Positions 7,786 to 17,563 of a DNA stretch of 64,000 nucleotides are shown here, one piece after another (within the stretch, counting starts at the first letter, position 1; every line of letters begins with the position of its first letter). The notes under the pieces were generated by a model, which was given only the letters and a program-made list of their open reading frames with translations, searched no databases and was not told where the DNA came from. The DNA is taken from the NCBI GenBank assembly GCA_016222825.1, contig JACRQF010000010.1, positions 620,001 to 684,000 of the forward strand, read 5' to 3'. Source of the DNA: Verrucomicrobiota bacterium (GTDB lineage Bacteria > Verrucomicrobiota > Verrucomicrobiia > CAIQCK01). Made by a program: the position numbers and the translations under genes.

Positions 7786-8643
7786 AACCTCTCTTGGTGA
7801 ACGGTGGCAGCGTATGGCGAATTATTGTGACGGTCAATCTCGCAATGCAACAGTCGGCGGCGGCGGTGAGGGAGGAAGCCTGCGGAGCAAGAATCGGCCG
7901 CCTGCCGGGAAGCCCGGAGCAAGCGAATGCATGAAAAGCCTGCAAGAAGACGGGGGACCGAAGACAGGAGACCGGAAAGCAGAATTCGCCAGCCCCGTAA
8001 GCCGCTTTCCCCTGCCGGAACCCATCTGCAGGCCGTTCCGGGGCTTCGGAGGGCGGAAAGTGGCTGTTTTTGCGCAGGAGAATGCCTTTTCGGGGCTGAA
8101 AAATGGGTTTTCGGGCCAAAAACGAGGTTTTGGAGGCTTGGACCTTAGAAAATGTGGCACGGATTTAGTTAAGTCCGTCACGGATTTAGTTAAGTCTGTG
8201 GCGGACTTAGTTAAATCCGTCGTGGATTTAGTTAAGTCCGAGACGGATTTAGTTAAATGTGTGACGGATTTAGTTAAGTCCAAGACGGATTTGGTTGAAT
8301 GTGTGACGAACTTGGTTAAATCCGTCGCGGATTTAGTTAAGTCTGAGACGGACTTTGTTAAGTCCGTCATGGATTTAGGCATATCCGAAGGCCAGTGTCG
8401 CCCCTCCCCGGCTGCGTGGCCCCCTTTGAAGAGGCAGCCGGCCATCTCCTCAGGGGGAAAGCTTCAGTGCTCCGCCAACGCAGGCGGTGACGCAAGCCTT
8501 CGCGGCACGGGCGGAGAGTTTGCGGGCGGCGCGTTGCAGGCCCGGCACGTCATGGCGAGGTTCATGGTGTGGGCCGGATGCCAGGCAAAGCCCCGCTTAC
8601 GACACAAGCCAGCATTCGCACGGCGAACCATGCACTTCCCTAC
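7786..8643. other. Spacer with 21-bp repeat array, no supported gene
   Basis: Positions between the kinase start and the next minus-strand stop. Long open frames exist on both strands across the repeat (heptapeptides DLVKSVT on plus, DLTKSVT on minus) because the repeat is nearly palindromic; there is no convincing ribosome site or domain for either. The plus strand at 7950-7985 shows a purine-rich GGGACCGAAGACAGGAGACC stretch. A functional coiled-coil protein on one strand cannot be excluded. Confidence 0.5.
8161..8391. repeat. 21-bp tandem repeat, 11 copies, with dyad symmetry
   Basis: GGAYTTAGTTAARTCC followed by a 5-base variable part recurs exactly every 21 bp, starting at 8161, 8182, 8203, 8224, 8245, 8266, 8287, 8308, 8329, 8350 and 8371. 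The 16-base core is an imperfect palindrome. The period is in frame with codons, so both strands read as heptad-like peptides with hydrophobic positions. Array lies upstream of the kinase-FGE gene. Confidence 0.92.
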
Positions 8644-9630
8644 CTAGTCCCTCGCCTTCACAAATCGCCGGCAAAAATCCCTCACCGAGCGCGCAAAGGT
8701 CCACTCTGCGGTTTCCGGCAGGCAACGCGGCGGCGCTTCAATCCAGCTTTCGATGACGTATTGGTCCGGCCGGCCCTGGCACATCGCGTAGGCGTAGCCT
8801 TGCTGCATGATTTCGGTATACCAGGTGGACTCGTCGGCGAAGCCCAGCCGCTTCAGCAACGGCTGACCGCTGGCCCAGTAGATCAGGCTGAACGGGAGCT
8901 TCTTGCTGCGGCAGTAACGCTCCAGCTTCACCACCTCTCCCCAGCAGCCGTGGTTCTGGACGATGAAGTTCGCCCAGTTCACGTCGAGCCGGTAGAAGTC
9001 GAGGCCGCGCACGCCCATCTCCGCCAGTTTCTTCTGGAGTGCCTCGATCCACCAAACGTGGTCGGCGAACGGGATGGAAGGATAGGTCTCGATGTCGCCG
9101 ATGAGCATATTCGGAAAATGCTTCCGGACGAGCGCGATGTAGTTGGCTGTCTCCTGCACCGCGTAGTCGTCGGGCTTCTTGATGTGCTCGCGGCAACACA
9201 GGAGCGGCTCGTCCATTGCGATCGCGTAGAAGTTGGCGCCCAGGCTTTGGAGGCGGTCCCAGATCGGCTTCTCCACATTGAAACATTTCTCGCCGGTCTG
9301 CCCCCACGGCTTGATTGCGCCGACCTCCATCGCAAACTTCAGCTTCCACTGGTTCAACTGGCCAAACCACTTCCGCATTTCATCGTCGTTGAACTGCTTC
9401 TTCAGGTTGAGGTCGGCGTAGAAGAGCACGTCAATCAACGAGCGCGTCTCCTTCCACTCGTCGGGCTTGTCGAAAAGCTCGCGGAAATGCTTGCCGTTGT
9501 CGTAGGCCGGCGGCCCCATCCAAACGGCTGGTTTCGGCGCAGGCCCATCCGCCCCCAACAGCGACGACACGCCAGCCAACACCGAGAAAACCATCGGCAA
9601 CCATTTTATGCGCATATCCTTTGAATCCAT
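8644..9630 (-). CDS. Secreted protein of unknown function, possible TIM-barrel glycosidase
   Basis: 328 aa with a signal peptide (hydrophobic stretch WLPMVFSVLAGVSSLLGA). The first ATG (9630) has a weak AGAGTGG ribosome site; ATG at 9615 is an alternative but has AAAGG only three bases upstream. I do not recognise a named family. Patterns typical of beta/alpha-barrel glycosidases are present: AIAMDEPLL (Asp-Glu at a strand end), IGDIETYPS, and GLDFYRLDVNW. It is the last gene of the 28-kb co-oriented block, 79 bp after the sulfatase at 9710-11491, so a role in glycan processing outside the cytoplasm is a reasonable guess only. Confidence 0.7.
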   Translation of the reverse strand: MDSKDMRIKWLPMVFSVLAGVSSLLGADGPAPKPAVWMGPPAYDNGKHFRELFDKPDEWKETRSLIDVLFYADLNLKKQFNDDEMRKWFGQLNQWKLKFAMEVGAIKPWGQTGEKCFNVEKPIWDRLQSLGANFYAIAMDEPLLCCREHIKKPDDYAVQETANYIALVRKHFPNMLIGDIETYPSIPFADHVWWIEALQKKLAEMGVRGLDFYRLDVNWANFIVQNHGCWGEVVKLERYCRSKKLPFSLIYWASGQPLLKRLGFADESTWYTEIMQQGYAYAMCQGRPDQYVIESWIEAPPRCLPETAEWTFARSVRDFCRRFVKARD

Positions 9631-9709
9631 ACCGCCACTCTACGGCCCGTCGCGGAAGCCGTCTTGTGCCGGCGCGACACCGCCTATGCCAAGAACGACC
9701 ACAGCCGCG

Positions 9710-11491
9710 TCACTGAGTGACGCGACTACTTTGCCGCAGCACTTCAACAAACATCACGCCGATCTTCTGGTTGTTCGCGTCAAGGTAAGCTTCGATCTGG
9801 CCGGGGCTGGCGGGCAGGAGAATGTTTTTGAAGAGGACTGTCTCCGCGCCTTCGGGAACCGGCTGCTCCGTCTTTACCGTGCCGAGTTCGAAGCGCGCCG
9901 TTGCCGGCTTCTGCATTGGCTTGAAACGGAGCAGCACGTCGTATTTTCCCGCCTCGGTCACGTTGACCAGCCAGTGGCCGCTGAACTTCTTCTGCGCCGG
10001 AATAATGCCGCGCCAGTCCTGGCGGGTGAGAACGACCGGGTTTTCGTGTGGCGTGCCGAGTTGAATGCGCAGCGGCGCATAGTTGTCGGGCCGCGTGCTG
10101 CCGACGTCGTCGAACCACGCGTCGTAGCGGCGTTTCAAATCGGTGACGATGTCCGGATGTTCCGCCGATGCGTCGTGCATTTCGTAGGGATCGGCGGCCA
10201 TGTCGAAGAGTTCGAGCTTCAGCGGCCCCGTGAACGTCTCGGTGCCGAATCCAGTGCCATGCACGAGCTTCCAGCGCTGCGTGCGCACCGAACAATTGTG
10301 ATAGCGCACCGGCACGTCGCCACGGTGCATCTGGAAGAAGAGCGTCCGGTCAGGCCAATTGCCCGGCGCGCGTTTCCACAGCGGCACAAGGCTGCGGCCG
10401 TCGAGCTTCCGGCCCTGCGGCACCGGCACACCGCAAACTTCCAGGATCGTCGGCATCAAATCAATGTGCGCCGCGATGCGATCCGAGCAGACGCCCGGCT
10501 GGAGTTTGCCCGGCCAATGCGCCAGCAACGGCGACTTGATGCCGCCCTCATACGGCGAGGTCTTGCGGTCGCGCAGGCCGGCGTTGTAGCCCCAAGTCGC
10601 CTCACCGTTGTCGGTGAGGAAGAGAACGAGCGTGTTGTCGGTCAGCTTTTCGCGATCGAGCCACGCGAAGAGCCGGCCGATGTTATCGTCAATGTTCTCG
10701 ATCATTGCATACACGCGCGCCAACTCGTCGGCGTTGATGTTGTCCCGCACTGGATGGCCAGGTGTCTTCGGGAAGCGATCGGCTGTGATGATTTGCTTCT
10801 TATAGTATTCGAGTTTGTCCGGCGGCACGTCGTTGAAGGGGCCATGCGGCGCGTTGGTCGGCAAGTAGAGAAAGAACGGCCGGCCCTTGCGAGACTCGCG
10901 CTCGGCCCAGTGGATGCCTTCGTTGAAATAGACATCCGTGCAGTAGCCTTTCATCGCCACCGGCTTGCCGTTGCGGAACAGAATCGGGTCCGTGTATTTG
11001 CCCTCGCCGCCGGGCGGATCGCTGGGCTGGCCAATGCCACCGCCGCGATGCACGACTGCTTCCTCGAAACCCTTGTCCATCGCCCGCAGCGGATAGGCGT
11101 CGCCCAGATGCCATTTGCCGAAGATGCCCGTCGCGTAGCCTGCACGATGCAGCACATCCGCCACCGTCACCTCATTCGGGTCCATCATCGCCCGCCCTAG
11201 GAATGTATCTATCGCCCTCGTGCGGAAGTTGTAGCGGCCCGTCATCAGACTGGCGCGTGTCGGAGTGCAGGCGGGACTAACGTAGAAGTTCTCCAGCCGC
11301 ACGCTGCGCGAAGCCATCGCGTCCAAATGCGGCGTGCGGACGATGGGGTTGCCTGCAAAACCCATGTCGCCGTAGCCCTGGTCATCGGTCAAAACCAGAA
11401 CCACGTTTGGCCGTGTGGCCGCCGATGCGCCGAGCGCGACGCCCAACACGCACATCGCGATCAGCAAACAAAGAAGTTTCGGACTGTTCAT
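9710..11491 (-). CDS. Secreted Cys-type sulfatase (arylsulfatase family)
   Basis: 593-aa type I sulfatase that would remove sulfate esters from a glycan in the periplasm or outside the cell. Signal peptide MNSPKLLCLLIAMCVLGVAL. Residues 27-460 are the alkaline-phosphatase-fold sulfatase domain: metal-binding VLTDDQGYGD, then the modification motif CTPTR with Cys75 (to become formylglycine), GKWHLGD, and the second metal site LTDNGE. About 130 further residues form a C-terminal beta-rich extension (GHWLVNVTEAGKYDVLLRF) that may bind carbohydrate. It lies 21 bp after the esterase gene, in the co-oriented block. It needs a maturing enzyme; none with intact active site is encoded in this window. 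Confidence 0.95.
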   Translation of the reverse strand: MNSPKLLCLLIAMCVLGVALGASAATRPNVVLVLTDDQGYGDMGFAGNPIVRTPHLDAMASRSVRLENFYVSPACTPTRASLMTGRYNFRTRAIDTFLGRAMMDPNEVTVADVLHRAGYATGIFGKWHLGDAYPLRAMDKGFEEAVVHRGGGIGQPSDPPGGEGKYTDPILFRNGKPVAMKGYCTDVYFNEGIHWAERESRKGRPFFLYLPTNAPHGPFNDVPPDKLEYYKKQIITADRFPKTPGHPVRDNINADELARVYAMIENIDDNIGRLFAWLDREKLTDNTLVLFLTDNGEATWGYNAGLRDRKTSPYEGGIKSPLLAHWPGKLQPGVCSDRIAAHIDLMPTILEVCGVPVPQGRKLDGRSLVPLWKRAPGNWPDRTLFFQMHRGDVPVRYHNCSVRTQRWKLVHGTGFGTETFTGPLKLELFDMAADPYEMHDASAEHPDIVTDLKRRYDAWFDDVGSTRPDNYAPLRIQLGTPHENPVVLTRQDWRGIIPAQKKFSGHWLVNVTEAGKYDVLLRFKPMQKPATARFELGTVKTEQPVPEGAETVLFKNILLPASPGQIEAYLDANNQKIGVMFVEVLRQSSRVTQ

Positions 11492-11512
11492 ATGGTCCCT
11501 ATTGCGGCACCT

Positions 11513-12499
11513 TCAACGCTTCAAACGCTCAATCACAAACTCGGCTGCTTTGGCGACGATCTCATCCACCGAAGGCGTGGAACCTCCTCCGAAGCCGTGC
11601 GTGCCGTTCTTCACCTCGGTGTATTGGATATCCGCGCCCACGGCCTTTCCCTTGGCGAAGAGGCGGCGAGCGTTCTCGACGGGCAACACAGTGTCTTTGT
11701 CGCCGTGAAAACAATAGACGGGCGTTGAATCCTTCTGGATCAAGCACACCGGGCTCAACAGGCGGATGACGTCCGCTTTCTTTTCCGCCGGCCCGCCAAA
11801 CATGATGTTCGCCCTCGGTCCCTCCACATAACGCCGTGCCAGCGCGGCGTCAGTGAAATCCGTGGCGGGATAATAAGCCACTTCGCAACGGAGCGAAGAA
11901 GGATCGTTGCCTGCCAAACTGGGATCACCGGGAAAATCCTTGGGATTGCCCAGCGCGGTCACCAGCGACAGATTTCCACCCGCGGAGCCGCCGATGATTC
12001 CGATGCGAGCGGAATCAATCCTGTATTGCTTGGCGGTCTTCACGAGAAACCGGAGCGCGTCCTTGCAGTCCACCGCGCTATCGAAGGCGCTGGATTTCTC
12101 GCTGGTCAAACGGTATTCGATGCTGGCGCAGATGATGCCCGCCTTGCCACAGCGATTGAAGACCCCGGAAACATCAGCCCGCGTCATCCTATAACGGTCG
12201 CCCCCGCCCCAACCACCACCGTGGATATACACGAGCACCGGCGCCGCATCCGACTTCAGCCCTTTTGGCGTCAAGATGTCCAGTTGCAGCGACCGGTCCC
12301 CCACCTTCTTGTAAACGATGTTCGGCGTGTGATCGAAATCCGGGAACGCCTGGGCAATTCTTTTTGCCTGCGTTTCCGCATTCGCTTGCGCTTGTTTGTT
12401 CCGCTTTATCGCTTTCCGTGCGGCAACGTCTTGCGCCTGCCCTAGGGATGCAAGCAGGACACCGAGAACCGTCACCGCGATGATTTTGAGCACTTTCAT
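11513..12499 (-). CDS. Secreted alpha/beta-hydrolase esterase
   Basis: 328 aa with signal peptide (MKVLKIIAVTVLGVLLASLG). It is an alpha/beta hydrolase of the HGGG esterase/lipase type: oxyanion-hole motif HGGGWGGGD (about 92-100), nucleophile motif GGSAGG, and the acid and base in FHGDKDTVLP and GTHGFGGG near the C terminus, so the catalytic triad is complete. In this setting (between GH2 and a sulfatase) it most likely removes acetyl or other acyl groups from the same glycan, as do carbohydrate esterases of similar fold. Spaced 45 bp from the GH2 gene upstream and 21 bp from the sulfatase downstream. Confidence 0.9.
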   Translation of the reverse strand: MKVLKIIAVTVLGVLLASLGQAQDVAARKAIKRNKQAQANAETQAKRIAQAFPDFDHTPNIVYKKVGDRSLQLDILTPKGLKSDAAPVLVYIHGGGWGGGDRYRMTRADVSGVFNRCGKAGIICASIEYRLTSEKSSAFDSAVDCKDALRFLVKTAKQYRIDSARIGIIGGSAGGNLSLVTALGNPKDFPGDPSLAGNDPSSLRCEVAYYPATDFTDAALARRYVEGPRANIMFGGPAEKKADVIRLLSPVCLIQKDSTPVYCFHGDKDTVLPVENARRLFAKGKAVGADIQYTEVKNGTHGFGGGSTPSVDEIVAKAAEFVIERLKR

Positions 12500-12544
12500 G
12501 ATTACTTCTCCTTCACCAACCTGCCGGACACCTTGATTTCAGCA

Positions 12545-14830
12545 TTACTTGCGAGCTTCGGTGCCCGCTTCGATGCCGGCGTCAATGAACTGGCCGCCTC
12601 TCTCTTGGTGACAGTGGACGGCAAGCACGTTGTCGCCTTCGCGCAGCGCCGCGTGTAACGCTTCGTTTAGCTCGGTGGAATAGCTGCCGACGAAGCCGCT
12701 GAACTCGGCGACTTTCCTGCCGTTCACATAAACCTCCGTGTCCTCGTCGTGATGGATGCGCAGGCCCGCCAACGCGATGTTGAGCTTCTCGATGCGGAAA
12801 TGACGTCGCAACCAGATGTCGCCGGTCTTCCACGTCGTGCCAATCACTGAGCCGGGCGTGCCGGTCGTCCCGAAACCGCCTTTGCCAGTCTGCCACGAGG
12901 CGTCGTCGAAACCGGGTTTGAACCAGCCGTCCGCCGGCTGCGTCGTCGTGAAACGCCATTCCTGCGCCCTCTGCTCGGAGGTCGGCACAAGCACGCTCCA
13001 CGTGACGCGCTGGACGCGCGGCGGCTGTGTCTCGTAAGCGGCGGGGCGGGCGTTGATCTTGTGCAGCAGCGCGGGGTCGTATTTCGGCTTGCGGTCGTAG
13101 AAATAGACGCCGTTCTGCTCCTGCTCGATGTCGGTGAGTTGCGTGTAGCAGAAGCCGAAGATGTTCGGGTTGTCGAGCTGCGCGTCGGTCAGGCCCTTGT
13201 AACGCGCGAGGAACTCCTTCAGGTCGAGGCTCTCGCCGCCGTAGCCCCAGCCTGCGCCGGTGTCGCGGTCGGTCTTCACGCGAATGCCGCCGTATTCGCT
13301 CACAAAATACGGCTGGCCCCGATATCGGCTCCGCGGGTCGCCGGGGTGATTGTGCCACGGGTTCTGGCCGGTCAGCCCGAACATCGCGTAGCGCGCCGCG
13401 AACCGCTTCGGGTCGCCTGTGTAATCGTGGCAGTCGAACACATCGGTCTCCGGCAGGAAATGCGTGTAGCCGCTGGAGTCGAGCAACGGCCGCGTCGGGT
13501 CCATCGTCTGCGTCGCCGCCAGCAACGTCTCGGTGAGCGCGATGGTTTCGTTCGTGCCGGTCTCGTTGAGCGGGCACCAGCCGATGATCGAGGGATGGTT
13601 CCGGTCGCGCCGCAACGCCTCGCGCCACTCATCCACAAACGCCACCATCGCCTCCGGCTTGCTGAGGTTGATGCCCCAGCTCGGAAACTCGCCCCAGACG
13701 ATGTAGCCGAGCTTGTCGGCCCAGTAGAGCAGCCGCGGCTCAAACACCTTCTGGTGGAGCCGCGCGCCGTTGAAACCCGCCGCCATGGACAGCTCGATGT
13801 CGCGCCGCAGCGCGTCATCGCTCGGCGCGGTGCAGATGCCGTCGGGATAGAAGCCTTGGTCGAGGATGAGGCGCTGGAAGACCGGCTTGTCGTTGATGAG
13901 GAAACGGTTTCCCTCGATGGTGATCTTGCGCAAGCCAAAGTAGCTGCGCACTGAGTCAATCACCTTGCCGCCACGCAGCGTCTCGACAGTGAGGTCATAG
14001 AGGAACGGCTTGCCGGGATGCCACGCCACGACCTTGCTGAGCTTCAGCACCGCCAGCGTATTCCGCCACGCCGCCGGCACCGTTTCCTCGCCAACCTTCT
14101 TGCCGTCGGCGAACGCGCGCAGCCGGACGGTCACGCCCTTCATCGGTCCATCCATGTTGCCTTGGAACATCACGCGCCCGCCCTCGAGATCGGGCACCAG
14201 CGAAAACTCCCGCAGATACGTCGCCCCCGCCGCTTCAAGCCACACCGTCTGCCAGATTCCTGTCGTTCGCGTATAGACGCAGCCCTTGCTGACCGTGTGC
14301 GTCTGCTTGCCCGCTGGCTGCAAGCCGGAGCGAATCTCATCAATCGCGTGAACCACGAGTTCATTGTCGCCGTCGCGCACCGTGTCAGTGATCTCCAGCG
14401 CAAACGGCACGTAGCCGCCACGGTGCTCGCCGACGAACTGGCCGTTGAGCCAGACACGCCCACGATAATCCACCGCGCCGAAGTTCAGCAGCAGCCGCTG
14501 ACCTCGCATAGCCGCCGGCACCTGGAACGAGCGCCGATACCAGACATGCGGCATGTAGTTCGTCGCCATCGCCAGTCCCGAAAGCTGGCTCTCCGGGCAG
14601 AACGGCACGATGATCTTCCGCGCGAGGTCGCGGCCGGAGATCAACCCTCGCGTCTCCCCATCGCCCTTTTCGTCCACCTCGAACTGCCACTCACCGTTGA
14701 GGTTCAACCACGAGTCGCGCTGCAAGTCGGGCCGGGGATGTTCCGGCCGCGGCACGTCAGCGCTCACGCTCGCCACGAAACACAGCAATAGGCAGCCGAT
14801 ACGGAATGATATTCTAAATAGAGTGTTCAT
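12545..14830 (-). CDS. Secreted glycoside hydrolase family 2 enzyme
   Basis: 761 aa with signal peptide (ISFRIGCLLLCFVASVSA). Domain order: sugar-binding jelly roll (about 30-190; FQVPAAMRGQRLLLNFGAVD), immunoglobulin-like domain (about 195-300), TIM barrel (about 305-600) and a C-terminal beta domain (about 615-755). Both catalytic glutamates are visible: acid/base in PLNETGTN (about 421) and nucleophile in FVSEYGG (about 511). GH2 covers beta-galactosidase, beta-glucuronidase, beta-mannosidase and others; the sequence does not settle which. Start is 13 bp after the stop of the six-hairpin glycosidase gene, so the two form an operon segment. Confidence 0.93.
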   Translation of the reverse strand: MNTLFRISFRIGCLLLCFVASVSADVPRPEHPRPDLQRDSWLNLNGEWQFEVDEKGDGETRGLISGRDLARKIIVPFCPESQLSGLAMATNYMPHVWYRRSFQVPAAMRGQRLLLNFGAVDYRGRVWLNGQFVGEHRGGYVPFALEITDTVRDGDNELVVHAIDEIRSGLQPAGKQTHTVSKGCVYTRTTGIWQTVWLEAAGATYLREFSLVPDLEGGRVMFQGNMDGPMKGVTVRLRAFADGKKVGEETVPAAWRNTLAVLKLSKVVAWHPGKPFLYDLTVETLRGGKVIDSVRSYFGLRKITIEGNRFLINDKPVFQRLILDQGFYPDGICTAPSDDALRRDIELSMAAGFNGARLHQKVFEPRLLYWADKLGYIVWGEFPSWGINLSKPEAMVAFVDEWREALRRDRNHPSIIGWCPLNETGTNETIALTETLLAATQTMDPTRPLLDSSGYTHFLPETDVFDCHDYTGDPKRFAARYAMFGLTGQNPWHNHPGDPRSRYRGQPYFVSEYGGIRVKTDRDTGAGWGYGGESLDLKEFLARYKGLTDAQLDNPNIFGFCYTQLTDIEQEQNGVYFYDRKPKYDPALLHKINARPAAYETQPPRVQRVTWSVLVPTSEQRAQEWRFTTTQPADGWFKPGFDDASWQTGKGGFGTTGTPGSVIGTTWKTGDIWLRRHFRIEKLNIALAGLRIHHDEDTEVYVNGRKVAEFSGFVGSYSTELNEALHAALREGDNVLAVHCHQERGGQFIDAGIEAGTEARK

Positions 14831-14843
14831 GTTTGTTTGTGGG

Positions 14844-17549
14844 TTACTTGAATTTCAAGACTACCGCCGCCGACTCCTTCGACGGCAGCATCAGCGTGTC
14901 GCCAGCAACCAGCTTTCCATTCACTTTCACCGATTCGATCTCGCGGCCAAAATGTTCCAGATGCACCACCAGATTCTTCGCCGGTTCGCGGCGCGGCGGC
15001 GTAATGTCCAGCGTCGCAGTCCGACCGTCGCCGCTCACTCGTAACGCGAGACTCACCGGCCCGAATATCGTCGGGATGTCTTTGAGGCGGTTCTTGGCGC
15101 CGGGTTTTGCCCACGCGCGCGGCATGCCTTCGAGCAGGTGCAGTTCATCGCCGCGCTCCAGCACCATCAGGTGGCACGCGAGCCGGATGAACTCGGCGCT
15201 GGCCCAGTTGTGCGGCATGTCGCCGACGTAACCGGGCTTGTCGCCAACGGGCCGTTGCTCCTCGCGCCAACAGAGCAACGGGCTGGCATGATTACCGAAC
15301 GCGTAGAGCGTCGCGGCGGCTTTGCAGCCGTCGCCGAGCCAGAGCCATGCATGACCATAGAACGAGCCGAAGTAATTCCAGAGTCCATCGCTGAGCCAGC
15401 CGGTGTTGAAGACCAGTCCCTCGCGCTCGTTCGCGGCGAGCATGGCCATGTTGCCGCGGACGAGTTCGTCACCGGCTTCAAACACCCCGCCGGGATGCAG
15501 CGCGTGCAGGAAGCCCCACTGAGCCTTCTGTGGGAGCAAGTCGACGGGCGCTTTCATCACAATCGGCAGGCAGCGGTTTCCGTGGCCGTCATCGCGCATG
15601 TCGCGCGCGGCGGCGCGGCGGAACGCCGCCATGTAATCGTCGTATTCCTTCCGCCACGAGGCGGCCTGCTCGTTCTTGCCGAGCCACTCGGCAGCCTGCA
15701 CGGCGGCGCGCAAACCAACCATCGTCCAGTAGATGTTGGTGTATTCATGCGCCGGCCCGCTCAAACCGCCGTCGCTGAACCCCTCCGGCATCAAGCCCGC
15801 GCCCGGCGAGTTCGGGTCGGCTGAGGCTTGCTTGCGCAAACTGCGGATATACTCGAAGCCACGTTCCAGCCTCGGCCACATCGCGGCGAGCCACGCCTTG
15901 TCGCCGGTGAGCCGCGCGTGGCGTGTCACCGCCCAGAGCACGATGCCCGTCTCCTTCCAGTGGCCGTTGATGAGCATGAAACCGCCATCGGGTTTCTGGA
16001 AGCTCATCAGGTAATCTATCCCGCGCCGCACTTCGTCATCGCGACCCAACAGCGTGACCGCTTCGAGCAAGAACGAGCCATCCACCACCCACAATCCTCG
16101 ATAGCACGTCGGCCCGACCTGAAACGCCGGCAAGCCATCTTTGATTTCCCGCGCCTGATAGATGTTGCGGACGCATGAGTCCAGCAATCCCTGCGCCGTC
16201 GGATCAGCCACCTCGATGCGACCGTAGGGCAGGCTCGCCTTCTCCCAGAACGCAACGGATCGTTTCAACTCCGCCTTCGGGTCAACTGAGCCGCCAACCC
16301 TCTTCGCCTCTGTCCCCTGCGGCGCCACGACGAGCAACTCGGTTTCCTTCCCAGCGTCGAGCCGGCCCAAGTCCCACGTGAGTGTCAGCGGCCGGGGCGC
16401 AGCAGGCAGATGATCGGCGTCCACAAACGCGAGCGCCGCGCCGCCAACATCACCGGCGAGAATCTTCGCGCGCTCAGGCGCGTTGTCCGCCGCGAAGATC
16501 CAGAGGCAACTCAAGATCGTGCTCGTGTCCTGCGCGCCCGGCGGCGACTTGATGGCGATGCTGAGCTTGCCGTCGCCATCGCAGTCTTCAGCGGGAAACT
16601 CCAGCACGACTGGCGTGTTGCGGCCGAACTCCTTCACGAGATCGAGGCTGCGAACCGTCTTGTCTTCGATCTGGATTTCGAGCGGACGTTTCCCCGGCTC
16701 GGGATGCCAGCCTTCGATCAGACCGAGCGCCACGACATACTTGCGGCGTTTTTCCACCGCGAAGTCAAACGCCAACGGCGACCTGTGGCCCACCATCACA
16801 TGCCGAAAGCCGGCCGCGCACGGCACGTTCGGCTTCGCCCAGTTTCGCGTGACGCTCACCGGATGTCTGGAACGAACAGGCGAGCGCACCGACTCTGTCT
16901 GCGACACTTTGCACGGCCGCGAGAACCAGCAAAACGTCTGTCTCTTGTCGTCCACGAGCCGCGTGCGCGACTCGTCCAGCGACAGCGAAACCGTCGCCCC
17001 GGCTTCCAGACGCAGTTTCGCCGCAGCGGGAACCAAGCCGGTGTTCACGACCGTGAGTTGAAGGAAATCCGCTCTCTTGCTGCTCCACTCGTCCACTGAC
17101 TTGCCCTTGGGCGCGTTGGCCCATGCCACCTGCCGCAGTTCGAGCGCGCCCTGCTTGTGGCGCGTCGTCACCACCGGCACGCGTGGACTGTGGAGCTGCT
17201 GGCGTTTCGGAGTCACATCCCCTTCCCCATCCAGTTCCGCCAAGAGTCGCGTCCCAAACCGCCCGCCACCGAGCGTGTAGTTCGCCGGACCCGACTTGCC
17301 GTAGTCGTAGTAAAGACCGCCGTCGTTGCCAACGATGGTCTTGAACGGATCGTCCGGCAACCCAATGCACGTCTGCCATCGCTCGGGCTGATAACGGAAG
17401 TCCAATACCTCCGCTTCTAGTTTGGCGGCGGCGTTCACTACGGGATGGCTCTTCAGGACGAGCGTGGTTTCCGAAGCCCTTGCAGACGAGCACGCACACA
17501 CCGCCACAGCGACAAGCAACGCGACTCCTCGATCCGTCCTGGTCTTCAT
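14844..17549 (-). CDS. Secreted six-hairpin (alpha/alpha)6-barrel glycosidase
   Basis: 901 aa. The start at 17549 (MKTRTDRGVALLVAVAVCAC) is chosen because it opens a signal peptide with a possible lipobox region (VCACSS); a longer frame upstream is Arg/Pro-rich and not protein-like. An N-terminal beta-sandwich (about 40-400) precedes an (alpha/alpha)6 barrel (about 450-790) with CYRGLWVVDGSFLLEA, QKPDGGFMLINGHWKETG and EYTNIYWTMVGL, the layout of GH78, GH95 and related families. A short beta domain ends the protein. Exact family and substrate cannot be told. It follows the URO-D gene by 14 bp and precedes the GH2 gene by 13 bp. Confidence 0.82.
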   Translation of the reverse strand: MKTRTDRGVALLVAVAVCACSSARASETTLVLKSHPVVNAAAKLEAEVLDFRYQPERWQTCIGLPDDPFKTIVGNDGGLYYDYGKSGPANYTLGGGRFGTRLLAELDGEGDVTPKRQQLHSPRVPVVTTRHKQGALELRQVAWANAPKGKSVDEWSSKRADFLQLTVVNTGLVPAAAKLRLEAGATVSLSLDESRTRLVDDKRQTFCWFSRPCKVSQTESVRSPVRSRHPVSVTRNWAKPNVPCAAGFRHVMVGHRSPLAFDFAVEKRRKYVVALGLIEGWHPEPGKRPLEIQIEDKTVRSLDLVKEFGRNTPVVLEFPAEDCDGDGKLSIAIKSPPGAQDTSTILSCLWIFAADNAPERAKILAGDVGGAALAFVDADHLPAAPRPLTLTWDLGRLDAGKETELLVVAPQGTEAKRVGGSVDPKAELKRSVAFWEKASLPYGRIEVADPTAQGLLDSCVRNIYQAREIKDGLPAFQVGPTCYRGLWVVDGSFLLEAVTLLGRDDEVRRGIDYLMSFQKPDGGFMLINGHWKETGIVLWAVTRHARLTGDKAWLAAMWPRLERGFEYIRSLRKQASADPNSPGAGLMPEGFSDGGLSGPAHEYTNIYWTMVGLRAAVQAAEWLGKNEQAASWRKEYDDYMAAFRRAAARDMRDDGHGNRCLPIVMKAPVDLLPQKAQWGFLHALHPGGVFEAGDELVRGNMAMLAANEREGLVFNTGWLSDGLWNYFGSFYGHAWLWLGDGCKAAATLYAFGNHASPLLCWREEQRPVGDKPGYVGDMPHNWASAEFIRLACHLMVLERGDELHLLEGMPRAWAKPGAKNRLKDIPTIFGPVSLALRVSGDGRTATLDITPPRREPAKNLVVHLEHFGREIESVKVNGKLVAGDTLMLPSKESAAVVLKFK

Positions 17550-17563
17550 CTTGGCGGCGATTC

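Noticed and set aside
7736-8647. 303-codon (plus) and 203-codon (minus, 7834-8445) frames over the 21-bp array
   Set aside because: Near-palindromic repeats open both strands equally. Flanking residues look random; no start with a good ribosome site. Kept as a possibility in findings only.
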